From: DASRWI01 sp035654655
Lineage (GTDB): Bacteria; Bacteroidota; Ignavibacteria; Ignavibacteriales; Ignavibacteriaceae
Assembly (NCBI GenBank): GCA_035654655.1
Contig: DASRWI010000001.1
Coordinates: forward strand, 45,846 to 109,845
Reading direction: 5' to 3'
Length of the DNA: 64,000 nucleotides
The position numbers were made by a program, and so were the translations under genes. This document shows, piece by piece, positions 1 to 8,893 of this stretch; positions within the stretch are counted from its first letter, which is position 1; the number at the start of each line of letters is the position of its first letter. The notes beneath the pieces were generated by a model. The model ran no database searches. It saw only the letters and a list, made by a program, of their open reading frames with translations, and was not told where the DNA came from.

Positions 1-1878
1 TAACCTTTTAAGGTATTCCCTCATTGGGCCGGATTCAAACTGGAACACGCCGGTTGTTTGCCCCTTCCAGAAAAGTTGAAAAGTTTTTTCATCATCAACC
101 GGAATCTTATCTATATCAATATCTACATTATGAATTTCTTTTATGAGTTGAACGGCATCTCTGATGATTGTTAAAGTACGCAAACCAAGAAAATCCATCT
201 TAAGCAAGCCTGCATTCTCAATTTCCTTCATATTATATTGAGTAACAATTTCATCTTGTGATACCGCTGTTGCTAAAGGAATAAAATTGCTTACATCTTC
301 AGGGCATATTACTACACCCGCTGCGTGTTTAGATGCATTTCTATTCATTCCTTCAAGTACACGACTGTACTTTAATAAGTTTACAATTTCATCTTCAGTA
401 GAATCTTTAACCCACCTTAATTCTGGCACTTCATTTATTGCTTCATCAATAGTTGCAATCTTTCCGAAAGCTGAAGGAATATATTTATTAATTTTATTTA
501 CTGTTGGAATTGGAATCTTCAAAACTCTTGCAACATCTTTCAATACTGCGCGTGATGTCATTTTATTAAAAGTAATAATCTGGCTTACGCAATGAGTTCC
601 ATACTTTTGCTTAACGTATTCAATAACTTCACCTCTCTTATCATCGGCAAAGTCAACATCAATATCAGGCATTGATTTTCTTGCAGGATTTAAAAACCTT
701 TCAAACAGTAAATCATACTCAAGCGGGTCAATATTTGTTATGCCTAATGAATACGCTACTAAACTTCCAGCAGCACTTCCTCTGCCTGGACCTACAGGTA
801 TCCCTTCCTTCTTGGATGCATTTATAAAATCCTGAACTATTAAAAAGTATCCTGAAAATCCCATCTGCTTGATGGTCATAATTTCAAAGTTAAATCTATT
901 TTCAATTTCAGGAGTAATTTTTGAAAATTTCTTTTCTAAACCTTCTCGTGCAAGTAATTCAAAATAATCATCAAGACTTTTGGCATTAGATTCCGGTGGA
1001 ATTGGAAAGTTAGGGAAATGATAAGCACCCTGGTCAATCTTAAGGTCAATCTTTTCTTCAATCTCTAAAGTATTTTCAATTGCGCCTTTGTAATTTTTGA
1101 AGAGTTTTTTCATCTCTTCACCCGATTTAAAATAAATCTGGTCAGTACCGTATCTTAATTCTCTATAATCTCTTCCTTCTCTATCAGATAATAACAATAA
1201 TATATTATGTGCAATTGCATGTTCCTGTTCAATATAATGAACATCATTAGTAGCAACTAATTTAATTCCCAGTTCCTTAGACAGCTTTGGCATTCCTTCA
1301 AGTACCGGTTTTTCAACCTCCATATTGTGGTCTTGAATTTCCAAATAAAAATCATCACCATAAATTTCTTTATATATTAATGCAATCTCTTTTGCTTTAG
1401 CATAATCATTATTAACAAGATGAGCAGCTACTACTCCTCCTGCACAAGCTGAAGTACAGACTAACCCTTCTTTGTATTTCCTTAATAACTCAAGGTCAAT
1501 TCTTGGACGATAATAAAATCCTTCCGTATGTCCTAATGTGGATAATTTAGATAAGTTATAATATCCTTGTGCATTTTTAGCAAGAAGAACTAAATGATGA
1601 TAGGGTTTGGTTCTCCTCTTGCCAGTAGACTCATCTTTTCCTTTATCAAATCTACTTCCCTCAGTAACGATGTAAGCTTCCATACCAACAATGGGTTTAA
1701 TACCTGCATCTTTCGCCTTCTTATAAAACTCTGCAATACCATACATAACTCCATGGTCAGTTAAAGCAACTGCGTGCATATTGTTTTTAACTGCCGCAGC
1801 AATTAATGATTCAACTTTGCAGGCACCATCTTGTAAACTGTAATGACTATGATTATGTAAATGAATAAAATCTGACAT
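1..1878 (-). CDS. dnaE: DNA polymerase III alpha subunit, partial (N-terminal 626 codons)
   Basis: Replicative polymerase subunit that adds dNTPs to the primer end in the replisome. The reading frame starts with ATG at 1878 and is still open at base 1, so only about half of a usual 1100-1200 residue DnaE is present. The N-terminus has the PHP-domain signature HLHNHSHYSLQDG (residues 6-18) followed by TDHGVMYG. PDIDVDFADD near residue 402 carries two catalytic aspartates, and KMDFLGLRT near residue 557 carries the third, so the active site is intact in the visible part. VGPGRGSAAGSLVAY is the typical DnaE glycine-rich motif. It lies 14 bp after dut in the same direction and looks like the last visible gene of a long minus-strand series. 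I chose DnaE rather than PolC because the PHP domain is at the very N-terminus and no exonuclease domain interrupts it. Confidence 0.97.
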   Translation of the reverse strand, partial: MSDFIHLHNHSHYSLQDGACKVESLIAAAVKNNMHAVALTDHGVMYGIAEFYKKAKDAGIKPIVGMEAYIVTEGSRFDKGKDESTGKRRTKPYHHLVLLAKNAQGYYNLSKLSTLGHTEGFYYRPRIDLELLRKYKEGLVCTSACAGGVVAAHLVNNDYAKAKEIALIYKEIYGDDFYLEIQDHNMEVEKPVLEGMPKLSKELGIKLVATNDVHYIEQEHAIAHNILLLLSDREGRDYRELRYGTDQIYFKSGEEMKKLFKNYKGAIENTLEIEEKIDLKIDQGAYHFPNFPIPPESNAKSLDDYFELLAREGLEKKFSKITPEIENRFNFEIMTIKQMGFSGYFLIVQDFINASKKEGIPVGPGRGSAAGSLVAYSLGITNIDPLEYDLLFERFLNPARKSMPDIDVDFADDKRGEVIEYVKQKYGTHCVSQIITFNKMTSRAVLKDVARVLKIPIPTVNKINKYIPSAFGKIATIDEAINEVPELRWVKDSTEDEIVNLLKYSRVLEGMNRNASKHAAGVVICPEDVSNFIPLATAVSQDEIVTQYNMKEIENAGLLKMDFLGLRTLTIIRDAVQLIKEIHNVDIDIDKIPVDDEKTFQLFWKGQTTGVFQFESGPMREYLKRL

Positions 1879-1892
1879 AAACTCTTAATATC

Positions 1893-2351
1893 TTAATGTT
1901 TTCCGGTATGACCAAAACCGCCTTCACCTCTTTCACTATCTTCAAGGTCATCGGTTTCAAATAATTCTCCTCGATAGACTTTTGACACAATAATTTGTGC
2001 TATTCTATCGCCTCTTTTAATAATAAAATCTTCTTCGCTGAAATTGAATAAAATAATCTTAACCTCGCCTCTATAGTCAGAATCAATTGTACCGGGTGCA
2101 TTTAAAATACCAATACCATGTTTAATGGCTAAGCCGCTTCTTGGTCTAACTTGAATTTCAAAACCTTCAGGAATCTCAACAGATAAATTGGTTGGTACCA
2201 ATACTATTTTTCCTGCACGAAGAACAACATCTTCACTGACAGCAGCTCTGATATCCATACCTGCGCTTCCCTCCGTTGTATATTCAGGAAGAGCTACATC
2301 CTTAAAATCTTCTGATAATCTTTTTACTTTAATTGGGATTCTATTTAACAT
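1893..2351 (-). CDS. dut: dUTP diphosphatase (dUTPase)
   Basis: Hydrolyses dUTP to dUMP and pyrophosphate, keeping uracil out of DNA and feeding thymidylate synthesis; family members are homotrimers. All five dUTPase motifs can be read in order in the 152 residues: GSAGMDIRA, VRPRSGLAIKHGIG, NAPGTIDSDYRGEVKI (with the substrate-orienting Asp), KRGDRIAQIIV and the C-terminal RGEGGFGHTG arm that closes over the active site. The ATG at 2351 lies inside the last codons of the upstream flippase gene (11-bp overlap), which suggests translational coupling. dnaE follows after 14 bp, so a nucleotide-pool enzyme is co-expressed with the replicative polymerase. Length is normal for the family. Confidence 0.97.
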   Translation of the reverse strand: MLNRIPIKVKRLSEDFKDVALPEYTTEGSAGMDIRAAVSEDVVLRAGKIVLVPTNLSVEIPEGFEIQVRPRSGLAIKHGIGILNAPGTIDSDYRGEVKIILFNFSEEDFIIKRGDRIAQIIVSKVYRGELFETDDLEDSERGEGGFGHTGKH

Positions 2352-3801
2352 TTACTCTCAACAGTTTTCTTTTGATGAAATTGATTTCTGATTTTTCCAA
2401 AACGAAGATTGATAATAAAATAAAAAAAGATGCAAACAAAATTAATTTATTAATAAAGTATAATAAGTTGTTATAACTTAAAATATAAAATGCAGTTCCT
2501 ACGGCAAAAATTATTATAAATATTTTTATCAATTTCCAGTTTTCATATTGAATGGTATAAATTCTTTGAGTAACAAAATAAAAACCCAAAGCCATTGCAA
2601 GATATGCAGCCAAAGTTGCTATTGCTGCTCCCATTATTCCCATCAACGGGATAAGGGCATAATTTAATATTATACACAATATCGCTGCCGAACCAACTAT
2701 AAAAGGAACGTAAATACTTTTTTCCTTAATAAATATTCCTGCAGTAAATATTATGTATATCCCATTGAACATATATCCAAGCAGTACAACAGGTACTATG
2801 TTTAATCCACTCCAGTAAGCTGGGCCAATAATAGACCTTCCAAATATTTTTATTTGCACTAAATCAGAAATGAACAAAGATAAGGTTATTAAAATTATGC
2901 TCCCTGCAATTGTAAAATAAGTTAATACCTTTGAAAATATTTCTTTAGCATTTTCTTCTATAGCATTTTGCAAAAAGAAAGGCTGCCAGGCAAATTGAAA
3001 CATATTAACAAACAGCATCATAAAAATACCAAGCTTGTAGTTTGCCTGGTAGATACCAACAGTTTTTAAATTAGTTAAATGTTCCATTATAGGTCTATCA
3101 ATCACTTGAATAACCATTGCACCTAATCCTGCAGGTAAATAAGGTATTCCAAACTTAAGACATCTTTTTAATAGTTCTTTGTTAATGCTGAATCTTAAAT
3201 TCTTATATATAGATGGGAACAATAACAATAATGTAAAAACAGATGCGGCAAGGTTTGCTATAAATACTGATACTACTCCCCACTTAAGAACAAGAATAAA
3301 TATTAAATTTAAAGCAACATTAAGAACTATGTTTAAAATTTTAAATAAGGAAAATACTTTTGCTCTTCTCTGCAATCTTAATTTTATGAAAGGAATCATT
3401 GCCAATGAATCAAACAATAAGATCAAAGTCATATAGATTACAAAATTGGAAGTATCAGGTGCACCTAAGAATCTTGCTATTTCTTCTTTAAATAAAATTA
3501 ATCCAATACATAAGAAAACTGAAGTTATCATTATAGATACAAATGGAGTTGAAAAATTATCCTTTTCATCTCCTATTTCTTTTGAAGAAGCAAATTTTAG
3601 AAAAGCAGAATCCATTCCATATAAAAACACAATATTCAAAATTCCGATTACAGCATAATAGTTGGTGATTATACCATAGTCACTTGGTACGAAAATATTA
3701 GTATAAAAAGGAACTAAAGCGAAAGTAAGAAACCTCCCCAGAATAGTACTTATACCATAAACAGCAGTATCCTTAGTTAATTCTTTTAGTTTATCGAGCA
3801 T
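2341..3801 (-). CDS. Wzx-like polysaccharide flippase (MATE/MVF superfamily)
   Basis: Integral membrane protein of 486 residues, predicted to flip lipid-linked oligosaccharides across the inner membrane. The N-terminus (KDTAVYGISTILGRFLTFAL) matches the start of many oligosaccharide flippases: a short amphipathic stretch, then a GxxxxxxxxFxxxP-like first membrane segment with FVPFYTN-type sequence shortly after. About 12-14 hydrophobic segments follow, including the characteristic FGIPYLPAGLGAMVIQVIDRPIM in the middle. The substrate cannot be read from sequence. It sits in the same series as three sugar-transfer genes further upstream (6111-10294), so I infer a shared role in surface polysaccharide or glycan assembly. 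It overlaps dut by 11 bp and starts 9 bp after nadC ends. Confidence 0.85.
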   Translation of the reverse strand: MLDKLKELTKDTAVYGISTILGRFLTFALVPFYTNIFVPSDYGIITNYYAVIGILNIVFLYGMDSAFLKFASSKEIGDEKDNFSTPFVSIMITSVFLCIGLILFKEEIARFLGAPDTSNFVIYMTLILLFDSLAMIPFIKLRLQRRAKVFSLFKILNIVLNVALNLIFILVLKWGVVSVFIANLAASVFTLLLLFPSIYKNLRFSINKELLKRCLKFGIPYLPAGLGAMVIQVIDRPIMEHLTNLKTVGIYQANYKLGIFMMLFVNMFQFAWQPFFLQNAIEENAKEIFSKVLTYFTIAGSIILITLSLFISDLVQIKIFGRSIIGPAYWSGLNIVPVVLLGYMFNGIYIIFTAGIFIKEKSIYVPFIVGSAAILCIILNYALIPLMGIMGAAIATLAAYLAMALGFYFVTQRIYTIQYENWKLIKIFIIIFAVGTAFYILSYNNLLYFINKLILFASFFILLSIFVLEKSEINFIKRKLLRVNVK

Positions 3802-3810
3802 CTATTGTAA

Positions 3811-4662
3811 TTAATCTTCTTTATAAATTTCTATTTCAAGAGAAATATCCAAAGCCTTTACACTATGTGTTAACGCTCCAATAGATATATAATCCACTCC
3901 GGTTTCAGCAATTGCTTTAACCGTTGAAAAATTAACATTGCCTGAAGCTTCAACTTTACATCTATTATTTATAAATTTTACTGCTTCAGCCATTTCATCA
4001 ATTCTATAATTATCAAGCATTATCATATCTACATAATTTTCTAATGCTTCTTGTACCTGCTGCAGATTTGTAGTTTCAACTTCTATTTTAAAATTCTTTT
4101 TATGTTTTCTATTGTATTCTTTACAAGCTTCAACAGCATTGGTAATTGAACCCTTTAAGGAAATATGATTATCCTTAATAAGAAACATATCATACAAACC
4201 AAAACGGTGATTTTCACATCCTCCGGATTTAACCGCATACTTATCAAAAATACGAAGTCCGGGAACAGTTTTTCTTGTATCTATAATTTTAGCTTTGGTA
4301 TGCTTTATAATTTGCTGATATTCATTAGCAAGGGTTGCAATACCGCTCATTCTTTGAAGGAAATTAAGAGCTATTCTTTCACCGGTTAAAATAGAAGAAG
4401 CATCACCTTCCACCTCTGCAACAATGTCACCATAATTTACTTTACTGCCATCAAGTTTTTTGGGGATGAAAATTAAATCATCATTAACTTTTTTAAATAC
4501 TCTTTCAGCAGTATAAAGTCCTGAGATAATGCCAGCTTTTTTTACCAAGAAGATTCCTCTTCCCTTAACACCTTTTGGAATTATAGCTTCCGTTGTAATA
4601 TCAGCTTCGCCAACATCTTCAATCAATGCAAGTTCAATAATTCTATCTAGATCGTCATACAT
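3811..4662 (-). CDS. nadC: Nicotinate-nucleotide pyrophosphorylase (carboxylating), QPRTase
   Basis: Converts quinolinate and PRPP to nicotinate mononucleotide, CO2 and pyrophosphate in de novo NAD synthesis. Readable family motifs include GERIALNFLQRMSGIAT, IIDTRKTVPGLRIFDKYAV (PRPP and quinolinate binding), ENHRFGLYDMFLIKDNHI and the late VEASGNVNF and GVDYISIGALTHS strands that form the phosphate site. Two in-frame ATGs occur, at 4668 and 4662. I prefer 4662 because a GAGG ribosome site lies six bases before it, while the first ATG overlaps that site. The loop usually written GGGxNHR reads GGCENHR here, a mild variant. No nadA or nadB is nearby, so the gene travels with envelope and lipid genes instead. 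Confidence 0.95.
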   Translation of the reverse strand: MYDDLDRIIELALIEDVGEADITTEAIIPKGVKGRGIFLVKKAGIISGLYTAERVFKKVNDDLIFIPKKLDGSKVNYGDIVAEVEGDASSILTGERIALNFLQRMSGIATLANEYQQIIKHTKAKIIDTRKTVPGLRIFDKYAVKSGGCENHRFGLYDMFLIKDNHISLKGSITNAVEACKEYNRKHKKNFKIEVETTNLQQVQEALENYVDMIMLDNYRIDEMAEAVKFINNRCKVEASGNVNFSTVKAIAETGVDYISIGALTHSVKALDISLEIEIYKED

Positions 4663-4691
4663 AATCATCCTCAGCTTAAATAAATTTTTCT

Positions 4692-5105
4692 TTAGGGATT
4701 TAGAATTTCTGCAATCTTTTCTGTGAAAAACTGCGGGGGTTTAACAGGTCTTTTTGTTTCAGGCTTTACAAACACTAATACGGTAAAACCTTCAGCAACA
4801 ATATTTTTGTTTTCTTTGTTGTAAATTTTATAATCAATATGAACTCTTGCGCCTTTATAATCTTTCAACGTGCACTCAACAACTAATAGATCATCATAGT
4901 AAGCAGGAGATTTATACTTAACCATCAACTCAGTAACAGGCATTTCATATCCTCTTTGTTCAATTTCTTTATAAGGGATGCCATAGTCTCTTAACATTTC
5001 AGTTCTGGCTGATTCAAAATACTCAGCATATTTAGCATGGTGTAAAAACTGCATTTTATCAGTATCGCAAAAGCGCACTCTTATTTCTGTGTTATGGATA
5101 AGCAT
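4692..5105 (-). CDS. Acyl-CoA thioesterase, hotdog fold, YbgC/FadM-like
   Basis: A 137-residue single hotdog-domain protein predicted to hydrolyse acyl-CoA thioesters in the cytoplasm. The N-terminus IRVRFCDTDKMQFLHHAKY matches the 4HBT/YbgC active-site block, in which the aspartate of the CDTD stretch is the catalytic residue and the following His-His and Tyr line the pocket. The next conserved block, FESARTEMLRDYGIPY, is also typical. It lies between accA (51 bp upstream in transcription) and nadC (about 30 bp downstream), so it may be co-expressed with fatty-acid synthesis. YbgC in other bacteria is linked to the Tol-Pal envelope system, but no tol genes are visible here, so its exact role is open. 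Confidence 0.88.
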   Translation of the reverse strand: MLIHNTEIRVRFCDTDKMQFLHHAKYAEYFESARTEMLRDYGIPYKEIEQRGYEMPVTELMVKYKSPAYYDDLLVVECTLKDYKGARVHIDYKIYNKENKNIVAEGFTVLVFVKPETKRPVKPPQFFTEKIAEILNP

Positions 5106-5156
5106 AATAATCTAAGGAAGTAAATAAAAATTGTAATTCAAAAATACCTAAAAATT

Positions 5157-6107
5157 TTACTCTATGTAAATACTCATTTTATCAAATTTTTCTAATCTAT
5201 TATCAATCAATTTATCAGGTTTTATTTTCATCAATACATTTAATTCATCTATTAAAACAGATTTTAAATTTGACGCAGCAGCTTGATAATCAGTATGAGC
5301 TCCCCCTAATGGTTCAGGAATTATTCTGTCAATAAGCTTAAATTTTAATAAATCAGGAGCAGTTAATTTCAATGCTTCAGCAGCCTGTTCTTTATAATCC
5401 CAGCTTCTCCATAAAATACTTGAACAAGATTCGGGACTTATAACAGAGTACCAGCAATTCTCCATCATTAATATTCTATCACCAACACCAATACCCAAAG
5501 CTCCGCCGCTTGCTCCTTCTCCAATAATAACAATGATTATAGGAACTCTCAGTTTACTCATTTCAAATAAGTTTTTCGCTATTGCTTCAGCCTGTCCTCT
5601 TTCTTCAGCCTCAATACCAGGATAAGCGCCGGGTGTGTCAATCATAGTCACAACAGGTATTCCAAACTTTTCGGCAGTCTTCATTAAGCGTAATGCTTTT
5701 CTATAGCCTTCAGGATTAGGCATACCAAAGTTTCTAAAAAGGTTTGTTTTGGTATCTCTTCCTTTTTGATGACCAATAATCATAACTTTATAATCATCAA
5801 TAACAGCTAAACCGCCAACAATTGCCTTATCATCTTTAAAATATCTGTCACCGTGAAGTTCAATAAAATTGGAAGTTATATTATAGATATAATCTAAAGT
5901 GTAAGGTCTTTCCGAATGTCTTGCAAGCTGAACTTTTTGCCATCTGGTCAAATCACTATATAATTCTTCTTTCAATGCTTTAACCTTCTTCTCTATTTTA
6001 TAAATTTCTTTACTAATATCAAGAGTATCAGAAAGTTGTCTCATCTCTTCAAGTTTTTCTTCAAGTTCGGCAATAGGCTTTTCGAAATCTAATACTGTCC
6101 TACCCAC
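5157..6107 (-). CDS. accA: Acetyl-CoA carboxylase carboxyltransferase subunit alpha
   Basis: Half of the carboxyltransferase that moves CO2 from biotin carboxyl carrier protein to acetyl-CoA, the committed step of fatty-acid synthesis. The 316-residue length is standard. The protein begins with a helical coiled region (residues 1-60), then RPYTLDYI, the crotonase-like core with GGLAVIDDYKVMIIGHQKGRDTK, NFGMPNPEGYRKALRLM, DTPGAYPGIEAEERGQ and IGEGASGGALGIGVGD, which form the oxyanion and acyl-CoA site. The start is GTG at 6107. It begins 3 bp after the stop of the glycosyltransferase fusion, so the two are almost certainly on one transcript. The beta subunit gene accD is not in the window. Confidence 0.97.
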   Translation of the reverse strand: MGRTVLDFEKPIAELEEKLEEMRQLSDTLDISKEIYKIEKKVKALKEELYSDLTRWQKVQLARHSERPYTLDYIYNITSNFIELHGDRYFKDDKAIVGGLAVIDDYKVMIIGHQKGRDTKTNLFRNFGMPNPEGYRKALRLMKTAEKFGIPVVTMIDTPGAYPGIEAEERGQAEAIAKNLFEMSKLRVPIIIVIIGEGASGGALGIGVGDRILMMENCWYSVISPESCSSILWRSWDYKEQAAEALKLTAPDLLKFKLIDRIIPEPLGGAHTDYQAAASNLKSVLIDELNVLMKIKPDKLIDNRLEKFDKMSIYIE

Positions 6108-6110
6108 TAA

Positions 6111-8084
6111 TTATTTACTCCACATTTTGTTCAAAGTTTTACTTAATATTTCTATATCCAACCATATATTTTGGTTTTTTGCATAAAAGATATTTAATCT
6201 TTCTTCATCATATATACCTTCTATGTACCACAATCCTGTAAGCCCGGGTTTTCCAAAAAATAAGTTCTGTTGTTCTATTTTATTTCTTGGACCAACCAGG
6301 CTCTTCTTACCTTTTAACACCTCAGATAAAGAAGAAATAAATATTTTAAAATCACTTTTTTCTTTAGAAAACTTACCTGAAACCAAAACAAACGGATAAA
6401 CGAATATTAATAAAATAATTGACAGGGTATAATCAAATACATTTTTAATGAACTTGAATAATGGTTTAGAGATATTATAATGTAAACCAATTAAAGGAAC
6501 ATTATCTAACAAAGATACATTAGATTTTCCAACCAAAAAGTCAAGATTATCACCAATTATATTAAATTCTACATTTTCATTTTTGCATGAAGCTACAATT
6601 GACATCATTTTTGTATAGGGTATTTCCTCAGATGAAAAAATAACTTCATTAACCCCATATTCATCAATAACCTTAAGAATGTTTTCTGTGGTACCCACCA
6701 CTTCATAACCTTCTACATTCTTTCCGATATCCTTACTTGTAAATCCAATTAGTCCAACGATCTTTCTAATATCACCGTGATTCTCATTCAATTTTACAGC
6801 AATCTTTAAAGCAGTATCATTTATACCAATTATTAAAGTCTTCTTCTTCAAAAGTTCATTCAACTTCAATCCTTTAATAAAGAATAATCTTATAAATACT
6901 CGCCAGAAGGTTAAAGAGAAGAAAAGAAGTATATAAGTAATAATTATTACAGCACGGCTGTAAGCATATTCTTTAAAGAAAAATGTTATAGATGAAAATA
7001 TAAAGAAGCTTAAAATTATTGCTCCAAAATTTTGAAGAACAGAAAAAGAATTCCTCTTGTAAATTTTTAATAAACTTGCACAAAAAATATGAATGATTGC
7101 TGGAATAGTGTATACTAATAATATATATTGCTTTGGGAATTTAAATGATGAATGAATATACTTTGCATAAATTAAGGATGCAGCATATAGTGAAAGATTA
7201 AAGAAAACAAAATCCATTAGTATGGACAGTAACACTATCCTTATCCTTCCCATAAAAGCTAATAATTTTCGGGCACCAATGGCAGTCTGCAAAATAGCTT
7301 CAACAATTAATGAACTTGATAAATGCTTTTTAACAAAAAGATGCATTGCATTATAAAAATGTTTTGTTTCATCTATGCTGCTTCTTTTTGTGCTCTCTCC
7401 CTTATAATGAATGATTTGTGTGTCGTGAACATAGTAAACTTTATATCCTGCTTTTTGAATTCTAAAACAAAGGTCTAAGTCCTCGCCATACATAAAAAAT
7501 TGTTCATCGAATCCTCCAACTTTATCATATACTTCTTTCCTCATCATCATAAATGAACCTGATATAGCATCAACTTCATATGTTTCATTTTCATTAAGGT
7601 AAGTAAGATTATATCTTGCAAACAATCTGCTCTTGGGGAACATAGAACTTAATCCTGTAACTTTACAAAATGAAGTCCATGGACCGGGAAAACTTCTGCG
7701 ACAGGCAAGTTGAAGAGTACCATCAGGATTTAATATTTTACATCCTGCTAATCCTGCGTCCGGAGTCCTTTCAAAAAATTCTATCATCTTTGTGAAAGTA
7801 TCTTCCTGAACTATGGTATCCGGATTAATTAAAAGAATATATTTACCCTTGGCAATAGCAAGACCTTGATTGTTTGCTTTACCGAAACCTAAATTTTCTT
7901 TATTAGCAAAAAGTTTAATATTGGGGAATTTTTCACAAATGAAGTCTACACTTCCATCATCCGAGGCATTATCTGCTATTATAATTTCATAAGTAAGTTT
8001 ATCCCCTGCTTTTATTATAGAATGAATTAAGTTTTGTAAAAATTCCTTAACATTATAATTCACTATAATAATAGATAAATCCAA
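6111..8084 (-). CDS. GT2 glycosyltransferase fused to a degenerate polyprenyl-phosphate sugar transferase
   Basis: A 657-residue fusion. Residues 1-260 are a GT-A family 2 glycosyltransferase of the rhamnosyltransferase kind: IIIVNYNVKEFL, IADNASDDGSVDF, LLINPDTIVQE and FMYGEDLDLCFRIQKAGY. Residues 265-390 contain four or five membrane segments, followed by a Rossmann-like CoA-binding region (KTLIIGINDTALKIAVKL, near 410). The tail (540-657) has one more membrane segment and then KGKKSLVGPRNK and GKPGLTGLWYIEG, which match the end of WcaJ-type initiating transferases. The lysine-rich KFRSM block and the catalytic Asp-Glu pair found in the neighbour at 8894 are missing, so the transferase half is probably not catalytic. 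The start is TTG at 8084. It is followed by accA after 3 bp. Confidence 0.85.
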   Translation of the reverse strand: MDLSIIIVNYNVKEFLQNLIHSIIKAGDKLTYEIIIADNASDDGSVDFICEKFPNIKLFANKENLGFGKANNQGLAIAKGKYILLINPDTIVQEDTFTKMIEFFERTPDAGLAGCKILNPDGTLQLACRRSFPGPWTSFCKVTGLSSMFPKSRLFARYNLTYLNENETYEVDAISGSFMMMRKEVYDKVGGFDEQFFMYGEDLDLCFRIQKAGYKVYYVHDTQIIHYKGESTKRSSIDETKHFYNAMHLFVKKHLSSSLIVEAILQTAIGARKLLAFMGRIRIVLLSILMDFVFFNLSLYAASLIYAKYIHSSFKFPKQYILLVYTIPAIIHIFCASLLKIYKRNSFSVLQNFGAIILSFFIFSSITFFFKEYAYSRAVIIITYILLFFSLTFWRVFIRLFFIKGLKLNELLKKKTLIIGINDTALKIAVKLNENHGDIRKIVGLIGFTSKDIGKNVEGYEVVGTTENILKVIDEYGVNEVIFSSEEIPYTKMMSIVASCKNENVEFNIIGDNLDFLVGKSNVSLLDNVPLIGLHYNISKPLFKFIKNVFDYTLSIILLIFVYPFVLVSGKFSKEKSDFKIFISSLSEVLKGKKSLVGPRNKIEQQNLFFGKPGLTGLWYIEGIYDEERLNIFYAKNQNIWLDIEILSKTLNKMWSK

Positions 8085-8096
8085 TAGAAGTGCCTT

Positions 8097-8816
8097 TTAT
8101 AAAATGCCTAAAATACTTCTGACCCTTAACTTCCATACCATTAAAACAGCTTCACGCACAATCTTTTTCGACATTTTTGAACTGCCTGCTATTCTATCCA
8201 CAAATATTATTGGAATTTCTCCAATCTTAAATCCTTTTTTCCAGGCTTTGAAAGTTATTTCAATTTGAAATGCATAACCATTTGATCTTACTTTACTCAA
8301 ATCAATTGAACGAAGAACTTCAGTCTTGAAACATTTAAACCCACCTGTAGCATCTCTTACAGGAAGACCTGTGATAATTCTTGTATATACATTAGCAAAA
8401 AAGCTTAATAACAATCTTTTCATTGGCCAGTTAATAACATTAACTCCATTAATATATCTGCTGCCAAGAACAAGGTCATATTTTTTTATTGCTTCTAAAA
8501 AATTTCCAATTTCTTTGGGGTCGTGAGAAAAATCGGCATCCATTTCAAAAACATTATCATAATCATTTTGCAATGCGAATCTAAATCCATCAAGATATGC
8601 AGTACCTAAACCCATTTTCCTGGGTCTTCTTAATAATTTTATTCTTTCATTATCTATAGATAAGCTTTCTACATAATTTCCAGTGCCATCAGGCGAATTA
8701 TCATCAACAATCAGTACATCTACAGTTTCATATTTACCCAATAATTCAGGCAATAGCTTTTGAATATTATCAAGTTCGTTGTATGTGGGTATTATAATTA
8801 AGGACCTACCTGGCAT
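8097..8816 (-). CDS. Polyprenol-phosphate mannose synthase-like glycosyltransferase (Dpm1 type, GT2)
   Basis: A 239-residue soluble-type GT2 enzyme predicted to transfer a hexose, typically mannose, from a nucleotide sugar to polyprenyl phosphate at the inner face of the cytoplasmic membrane. Motifs in order: IIIPTYNELDNIQKLLPEL, VLIVDDNSPDGTG, RPRKMGLGTAYLDGFRFAL, EMDADFSHDPKEI (the DAD metal and nucleotide-sugar site), LGSRYINGV and RDATGGFKCFK. This run is characteristic of Dpm1/Ppm1 homologues. There is no C-terminal membrane domain, as in the single-domain bacterial forms. It lies 12 bp before the GT2 fusion and 77 bp after the WcaJ-like gene, so I read the three as one glycan-assembly unit. 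The donor sugar cannot be settled from sequence. Confidence 0.9.
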   Translation of the reverse strand: MPGRSLIIIPTYNELDNIQKLLPELLGKYETVDVLIVDDNSPDGTGNYVESLSIDNERIKLLRRPRKMGLGTAYLDGFRFALQNDYDNVFEMDADFSHDPKEIGNFLEAIKKYDLVLGSRYINGVNVINWPMKRLLLSFFANVYTRIITGLPVRDATGGFKCFKTEVLRSIDLSKVRSNGYAFQIEITFKAWKKGFKIGEIPIIFVDRIAGSSKMSKKIVREAVLMVWKLRVRSILGIL

Positions 8817-8893
8817 AGCACTCTTTTCGAAAATTTTTATTAAATAATAATAAGAAAGATTTACTTAAAATAAAAAACTAAAGGGGTATATTT

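Noticed and set aside
287..595. Open frame on the plus strand inside dnaE
   Set aside because: The opposite strand encodes well-conserved DnaE motifs; the plus-strand frame has no supporting start or similarity.
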